From NCBI GenBank assembly GCA_946886855.1, contig CAMPJJ010000149.1, positions 1 through 10,848 of the forward strand: 10,848 nt of DNA. The letters run 5' to 3'. The DNA comes from an uncultured Roseateles sp. Its GTDB lineage: Bacteria > Pseudomonadota > Gammaproteobacteria > Burkholderiales > Burkholderiaceae. The notes under the pieces were generated by a model, which saw nothing but the letters and a program-made list of their open reading frames with translations, did not search any database and was not told where the DNA came from. Position numbers and translations under genes: made by a program. Shown here piece after piece: positions 6,582 through 10,848 of this stretch; position 1 is the stretch's first letter; each line of letters starts with the position of its first letter.

Positions 6582-7439
6582 TCAGGAGGGTTGGGTGCTG
6601 AGCGTCGTTTCCACGCTCTCGTCGCGATTGAACCGGAAGCGGAAGGTCATCACGAGGACCTCCGCGCCGCGCCGCATCTCCGACGTGAACTGGCCGAACG
6701 GGCCGCTCGCCCGCACGATGGCGACGGCGCGACGGTCCAGGACCGCGTTGCCCGAGCCCTGGACGATTTCCGTGTCGACGACACGGCCGCGGTAGTCGAC
6801 CTGGATGTTCATCGTGAGTTCGCCGTAGAGCTTGCGACCCTGGTAGCTGGGGAAGTCGCGCGTGCCGCGCGCCTCGATCCGCCGGCGCAACTGGTCGTAA
6901 TAGAGCGCATGCACGGTCTCGCGCGTCGCGGGACTGACGTAGCGCTTCTTCGGCCGCGCGTTCTCGGTGTTCACGCGCTTTTCGATCTCCGCCAGCGTCT
7001 GGACCAGCTGCCGGCGGTGCTCGGCGATCTGGCGGCCTTCGGCGGTGCTCTTCTCCCGTGCGGGATCCGGCGGCGGCAGCAAGGCCAGCTGCCGGCGCAG
7101 CACGGTCAGCAGCTGTTCCTGCGCCTGCTGCAGCTGCTGGATCTGGCTCTTCTGGAGCTCAATGCTGTCGCCGGTCTCCTCGAGCGGCGACGGCGCGAGG
7201 GGCGAGGTCGCCCGCACATTGGCGGACAGTTCCCCGCCGCCGGCCAGGTTGGCCTGCGCGAGCGCCTGCGCCTTGGACGGCGCTTCCTGTCCGCGCGCGT
7301 TGACGAGGACCACCTCGAGCGGTTCGTCCTGGAAGATCCGGTCGAACTGTTCCGGCGCCACGAGCTTCAATGTCCCCAGGCCCAGGTGCACCCCGGCCGA
7401 GGCGATCAGCGCGTAGTGCAAAAGGCTGAGCTTGGGCAT
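6582..7439 (-). CDS. TonB-like energy transducer family protein
   Basis: A 285-residue envelope protein with TonB architecture. It has a membrane helix near 7-26, then EVVLVNARGQEAPSKAQA (42-59), a periplasmic spacer with a Gln/Glu-rich coiled coil (about 92-160), and a TonB C-terminal domain (about 200-272) with GELTMNIQVDYRGRVVDTEI and a closing FRFRF strand. TonB proteins pass proton-motive energy from ExbBD to outer-membrane transporters. No exbB, exbD or receptor gene is present here, and the spacer is a coiled coil rather than the proline-rich rod of classical TonB, so its partner is unknown. I chose the ATG at 7439 (MPKLSLL), 16 bases after the rnb stop. The upstream ATG at 7499 would overlap rnb and add a Pro-rich prefix before the membrane helix. 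No good ribosome-binding site precedes either start. Confidence 0.86.
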   Translation of the reverse strand: MPKLSLLHYALIASAGVHLGLGTLKLVAPEQFDRIFQDEPLEVVLVNARGQEAPSKAQALAQANLAGGGELSANVRATSPLAPSPLEETGDSIELQKSQIQQLQQAQEQLLTVLRRQLALLPPPDPAREKSTAEGRQIAEHRRQLVQTLAEIEKRVNTENARPKKRYVSPATRETVHALYYDQLRRRIEARGTRDFPSYQGRKLYGELTMNIQVDYRGRVVDTEIVQGSGNAVLDRRAVAIVRASGPFGQFTSEMRRGAEVLVMTFRFRFNRDESVETTLSTQPS

Positions 7440-7455
7440 CTTGAACAAGGAGGGA

Positions 7456-9522
7456 TCAGGAAGCGGCGGGCGCGGCGGGTGCGGGTGAGGCCGCCGCACT
7501 GTCGCCGCCCTTGGCGGTGTCGGAGCCGTCGTCGTTGACGTCGATCGCCAGCGTCAGCACGCCGCTGGGTTCCTCGTCCTCGTCGGCGCCTTCGTCGACG
7601 GTGGCTGGCGCGGCTTCTGCATCCAGGCGTTCGACCAGGTTGGCGTGCAGGTCCAGCGTCAACTCATCGAGGCCGGTGATGCGCACCTTCACATGCGCGT
7701 TGCGCGGCAGGTTCTCGCAACCGAGCGCGCGGAACACCAGCGGCAGCTCGTCGGCGCGGACCAGGCCGTCCTTCAGGACGGACGCGGTCAGTTCGGTGAT
7801 GCCCTGCTGCTGCAGATATCGCAGCGTCCAGTAGCGTTCGATGCCGGACTGGAAGCCGTTGTAGGCGCTGTAGGCGGCGTCGAAGCCCGAGATGACCGAG
7901 AACAGCGCGGCGTCCTTCGGCTTGAACGGCGCGGCGAGCGCGGCGGTCTTGCCGTGGCGCGCGCAGGCGATGATCTGCCACTGGTTGACCAGGTCGACGT
8001 AGCGGCGCAGCGGCGAGGTTGCCCAGGTGTACTGCGCGACACCCATGCCCGCGTGCGGCGCGGGCTTGGTGCCCATGCGGACCTTGATGCCGGGGGCGAG
8101 GCTGGCCTGGCTGCGGTAGATGCCCGGCACGCCGCAGTCGGCGAGGAAGCCGCCCCAGCTCGAGTTGGCCAGGATCATCGCCTCGGCCACGATCAGGTCC
8201 AGCGCGGTGCCGCGCTTGCGCGTCGTGATGCTGACCTGCTCGGCGCCGACGGGTTCCACGCCCTCGTTGTCGAGGCGGAAGTTGTAGTCCGGGCGGTTGA
8301 AGGTCTCGGGCTTGCCGCGCACGATCTCGCGCTTGGCCTTGAGGTCCTTGGCCAGCCGGTAGGCGAAGGCCAGTTCCGGCGCGAAGTCGTAATCGGCCGG
8401 CGCGTCGCCGCTCAGCGTCGCGTCGGTGATGACGTCGTCGAGCTTGTCGTGACGCAGGTTGGCCGCGATGGGCACGCGGTCGAGCCGGGTCTCGCGCGCG
8501 GTGATCTCCAGCGTCGCCTCGTCCATCGTCAGGTAGATGCTGACCGCGGGGCAGTCGCGGCCCTCGATCAGCGTGTAGGCCTGGACGACGTCGTCGGGCA
8601 GCATCGTCAGCTTCCAACCCGGCATGTAGACGGTGGAGAAGCGTTCGCGGGCGACCTTGTCGACCGGCGAGTCCGGCTGGATCGCCAGGCCCGGCGCGGC
8701 GATGTGCACGCCGAAGATCACCGTGCCGGTGCCCAGCCCCTGGACGGACAGCGCGTCGTCGATCTCGGTCGTGGCCGAATCGTCGATCGAGAAGGCGCGG
8801 ACCGGGGCGAGCGGCAGCGCGTCCTTGATCTCGGGCGCGGACAGCGCGGGGAAGTTCGTGCCCTTCGGGAAATGTTCGAAGAGGAAGCGCTTCCAGTGGA
8901 ACTGGTAGGGGCTGGCGATCGCGCCGGCGTCCTTGAGCAGGTCCAGCGGTGCCTTGTGGCTGCGCTTGGCGGCCTCGACGACCGCCTTGTATTCCGGGCC
9001 GTTCTTGTCCGGGCGGAACAGGATCTTGTAGATCTGGTCGGCGATCGGCGCGGGGCAGCGCCCCTCGGCCAGTTCGGCGGCCCATTGCTCGATCTGCGCG
9101 GCGATCTGCTTCTTGCGTTCGATGCCGAGCAAGGCGGCCTTGACCGTCTCAGCCGGAGCCTTCTTGAACTGGCCCTTGCCCATGCGGCGGAAGTAATGCG
9201 GCGCCTCGAACAGGCGGAACAGCGCGCCGGCCTGCTGGGCGAGCGTGGACTTGGCGTCGAAGTAGTCGCGGGCGAGGTCGGCAAAAGCGAACTCGCCTTC
9301 CGGCGCGAACTCCCAGGCGAGGTCGAGGTCGATTTCCTCGGCCAGGCGCTGCCCGTCCGCGATCAGTTCGGCCGGGGAGGGCTTGTCGAACTTGAGCAGC
9401 ACATGGGCGGCCTTCACCTTGACGCGCTTTCCGGATTCGAGCTCGATCTGCATCGAGGAATCGGCTTCGGACAGGATGCGGCCGGCAAGGAATTTTCCGG
9501 CGTCTTCGAAGAGGGCGAACAT
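7456..9522 (-). CDS. rnb: RNase II family (RNB domain) 3'-5' exoribonuclease
   Basis: A 688-residue processive exoribonuclease that degrades single-stranded RNA in the cytoplasm. Residues 1-235 are an N-terminal region not typical of E. coli RNase II. The RNB domain starts near 240 with FSIDDSATTEIDDALSV, where D247, D255 and D256 align with three of the four metal-binding aspartates of E. coli RNase II (D201, D209, D210) and the fourth (D207) is E253. HIAAPGLAIQPDSPVD (273-288) and ATSPLRRYVDL (501-511), with the catalytic arginine pair at 506-507, follow. Residues 575-632 fit a small S1-like barrel. The tail (635-688) is acidic, then Ala/Pro/Ser-rich and probably disordered. The overall type resembles the RNB proteins of other Burkholderiales rather than E. 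coli Rnb or Rnr. The ATG at 9522 lacks a visible ribosome-binding site. Confidence 0.94.
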   Translation of the reverse strand: MFALFEDAGKFLAGRILSEADSSMQIELESGKRVKVKAAHVLLKFDKPSPAELIADGQRLAEEIDLDLAWEFAPEGEFAFADLARDYFDAKSTLAQQAGALFRLFEAPHYFRRMGKGQFKKAPAETVKAALLGIERKKQIAAQIEQWAAELAEGRCPAPIADQIYKILFRPDKNGPEYKAVVEAAKRSHKAPLDLLKDAGAIASPYQFHWKRFLFEHFPKGTNFPALSAPEIKDALPLAPVRAFSIDDSATTEIDDALSVQGLGTGTVIFGVHIAAPGLAIQPDSPVDKVARERFSTVYMPGWKLTMLPDDVVQAYTLIEGRDCPAVSIYLTMDEATLEITARETRLDRVPIAANLRHDKLDDVITDATLSGDAPADYDFAPELAFAYRLAKDLKAKREIVRGKPETFNRPDYNFRLDNEGVEPVGAEQVSITTRKRGTALDLIVAEAMILANSSWGGFLADCGVPGIYRSQASLAPGIKVRMGTKPAPHAGMGVAQYTWATSPLRRYVDLVNQWQIIACARHGKTAALAAPFKPKDAALFSVISGFDAAYSAYNGFQSGIERYWTLRYLQQQGITELTASVLKDGLVRADELPLVFRALGCENLPRNAHVKVRITGLDELTLDLHANLVERLDAEAAPATVDEGADEDEEPSGVLTLAIDVNDDGSDTAKGGDSAAASPAPAAPAAS

Positions 9523-9645
9523 AGGGGGCGGATTGTCGCTGATCGTGGAGGGGGTGCCGGGTGGGTGCGCGCGGGGCGCGTGTCAATTCGTTGTCAACAC
9601 GCGGTCACGGCGCCGACGCAGACTCGCGGCGCACCCCCCGCGCCC
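9523..9645. promoter_or_regulatory. Divergent intergenic region between rnb and lplT
   Basis: This 123-base gap should hold the promoters of both divergent genes. TGTCAA occurs at 9581-9586 and 9592-9597, eleven bases apart; on the minus strand both read as TTGACA, the -35 consensus for rnb. No A/T-rich -10 box follows at 16-19 bases, so neither is a convincing promoter by itself. CGCGTGT (9577-9583) and ACACGCG (9597-9603) form a perfect 7-bp inverted repeat around the pair. On the plus strand TTGTCA at 9591-9596 lacks a partner too. Neither gene has a clear Shine-Dalgarno sequence at its start. Confidence 0.5.
9577..9603. repeat. Inverted repeat enclosing two TGTCAA boxes
   Basis: The arms CGCGTGT and ACACGCG pair exactly over seven bases with a 13-base spacer. 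The direct repeats TGTCAA-N5-TGTCAA lie across the same segment with an 11-base period, about one helical turn. The structure is seen directly; operator function is inferred from its place between two divergent genes. Confidence 0.6.
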
Positions 9646-10848
9646 ATGCCCCCACGTTTCCACACCCTCATCGCCGCCCAGTTCTTTTCGGCATTGGCCG
9701 ACAACGCGCTCCTGATCGTCGGCATCGCGCTGCTGCGGGAGATGGGCCAGCCGGTCTGGTGGGCGCCGCTGCTGAAGCTGTGTTTCACCCTGGCCTATGT
9801 GGGACTGGCGCCGGTGGTCGGGCTGATCGCCGACGCATGGCCCAAGGTGGTGCTGATGACCTGCATGAACGGGTTGAAGGCGGTCGGTGTCGGCGCCATG
9901 GCGGCGGGGCTGGATCCGCTGCTCGCCTTCGGCATCGTCGGGATCGCGGCCGCGTGCTACGCGCCGGCGAAATACGGGTTGATCACGGAGATCGTGCCGC
10001 CGACGCGGCTCGTGGCGGCGAACGGGTGGATCGAGGTCTCGGTCGTCTGCTCCGTGCTGTTGGGCACGATGGTGGGTGGGCTGCTGGTCAGCCCCTGGTG
10101 GATGGCCGCGATCGGCGACCTGGGCGTCGCGCGGCCGCTGACCGCGTCGTTGTGCGCGCTGCTGGGTGTCTATGCGCTGGCGGCGGCGCTGCAGCTCCGC
10201 GTGCCGGAGAGCGGCATCGTCTATCCGAAGCCGCCGCGCCGGATGCGGGAGGTGCTGCGCGATTTCCAGGCCTCGAATCGGGCCCTGTGGCGAGACCGGC
10301 AGGGCGGGCGGTTGTCGCTCTCCATGACGACGCTGTTCTGGGGTGCCGGCGCGACGCTGCAGCTGGCGGTGCTGCAGTGGGCGCAGGACGTGCTGGGCCT
10401 GAGGCTCAACCAGGGGGCTTATCTGCAGGCGACGGTAGCGATCGGCGTCGTCGCGGGGGCGGGTCTTGCCGGCCGGTGGATTGCGCTGCATCACTCGCTG
10501 CGGGTGATGCCGCTCGGCCTCATGCTGGGCGCGCTGATGCTGGCGACGCCTTGGGTCACCTCGCTTGGCTGGGCCTTGCCGGCCATGGTGATGGTCGGCG
10601 CGGTCGGCGGCGCGATGGTGGTGCCGATGAACGCGTTGCTGCAGCACCGCGGCGTGCAGCTCCTGAGCGCGGGCCGGTCGATCGCGGTGCAGGGCTTCAA
10701 TGAAAACCTGAGCATCCTTCTCATGCTGGGCGCCTACGCGCTGCTCCAGGCCATGGGCGTGCCGCTGGTCTGGCTGATGAGCGGACTGGGTGTCTTCGTC
10801 TTCGCCGGAGTCCTGGTCCTGATGGTGTGTCGACTCGGTGATTCGCGG
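9646..10848 (+). CDS. lplT: Lysophospholipid transporter LplT (3' end cut by the window edge)
   Basis: A major-facilitator inner-membrane protein that flips lysophospholipids to the cytoplasmic face for re-acylation. 401 codons are present with no stop, about the full length of E. coli LplT (397), so only a short end is probably missing. The N-terminus carries the family signature AAQFFSALADNALLIVGIALL (about 10-30). It is followed by APVVGLIADAWPKVVLMTCMNGLKAVGVGA and then YAPAKYGLITEIVPPTRLVAANGW, which match the LplT loops closely. About eleven or twelve hydrophobic helices can be counted. The start MPPRFHTLIAAQ at 9646 is the only ATG close before the conserved region, and its C-rich upstream sequence has no Shine-Dalgarno. 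In enterobacteria the partner acyltransferase gene aas follows lplT; here the downstream gene lies outside the window. Confidence 0.93.
   Translation, partial: MPPRFHTLIAAQFFSALADNALLIVGIALLREMGQPVWWAPLLKLCFTLAYVGLAPVVGLIADAWPKVVLMTCMNGLKAVGVGAMAAGLDPLLAFGIVGIAAACYAPAKYGLITEIVPPTRLVAANGWIEVSVVCSVLLGTMVGGLLVSPWWMAAIGDLGVARPLTASLCALLGVYALAAALQLRVPESGIVYPKPPRRMREVLRDFQASNRALWRDRQGGRLSLSMTTLFWGAGATLQLAVLQWAQDVLGLRLNQGAYLQATVAIGVVAGAGLAGRWIALHHSLRVMPLGLMLGALMLATPWVTSLGWALPAMVMVGAVGGAMVVPMNALLQHRGVQLLSAGRSIAVQGFNENLSILLMLGAYALLQAMGVPLVWLMSGLGVFVFAGVLVLMVCRLGDSR

Noticed and set aside
7440..7499. Upstream start for the TonB-like protein
   Set aside because: It would overlap the end of rnb by 44 bases and place a Pro/His-rich prefix before the membrane helix. 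The MPKLSLL start resembles homologues I recall.
9561..10703. A plus-strand frame overlapping lplT in another register
   Set aside because: The Gly/Arg/Ala-rich translation is an out-of-frame reading; the LplT frame has clear family motifs.
1..10848. A new defence, mobile or biosynthetic system
   Set aside because: Ten of eleven genes belong to named housekeeping or envelope families in plausible operons, base composition is even, and no integrase, toxin-antitoxin or phage feature is visible.

Overview
The window is about two thirds G+C and reads as an ordinary chromosomal segment of a betaproteobacterium, most likely Burkholderiales (Mitsuaria/Roseateles/Rubrivivax-like). The support is protein-level resemblance: an RNase II-family enzyme with an EIDDA active-site motif and an Ala/Pro tail, a TonB-like protein with a central coiled coil, an AroE with an N-terminal extension, and the linked order aroQ-accB-accC-prmA. 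I saw no mobile element, CRISPR array, tRNA, rRNA or foreign-looking island.

Layout. Ten of the eleven genes lie on the minus strand and are best read from right to left. The first block runs from about 9522 down to 3603: RNase II family (rnb), TonB-like envelope protein, shikimate dehydrogenase (aroE), monofunctional peptidoglycan transglycosylase (mtgA), a conserved protein of unknown function, and a TlpA/ResA-type thioredoxin. Gaps are 0 to 62 bases, consistent with one transcription unit. A 167-base gap (3436-3602) with A/T-rich stretches, repeats and a weak promoter candidate separates it from the second block, 3435 down to 23: aroQ, accB, accC, prmA. On the plus strand, lplT (lysophospholipid transporter) starts at 9646, diverges from rnb across a 123-base gap, and runs off the right edge without a stop.

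How the genes fit together. accB and accC encode the biotin carrier and biotin carboxylase of acetyl-CoA carboxylase, the entry to fatty acid synthesis. aroQ and aroE catalyse consecutive shikimate-pathway steps (dehydroquinate to dehydroshikimate to shikimate) but sit in two adjacent operons. prmA methylates ribosomal protein L11. MtgA, the TonB-like protein, the thioredoxin and LplT all act at the cell envelope.

No undescribed system is evident. The items worth a second look are small: a 7-bp tandem repeat plus a hairpin in the accB leader, a dyad upstream of aroQ, paired TTGACA boxes between rnb and lplT, an Asp-to-Glu change in the RNase II metal site, a linker insertion in MtgA, and the unassigned protein coupled to the thioredoxin gene.
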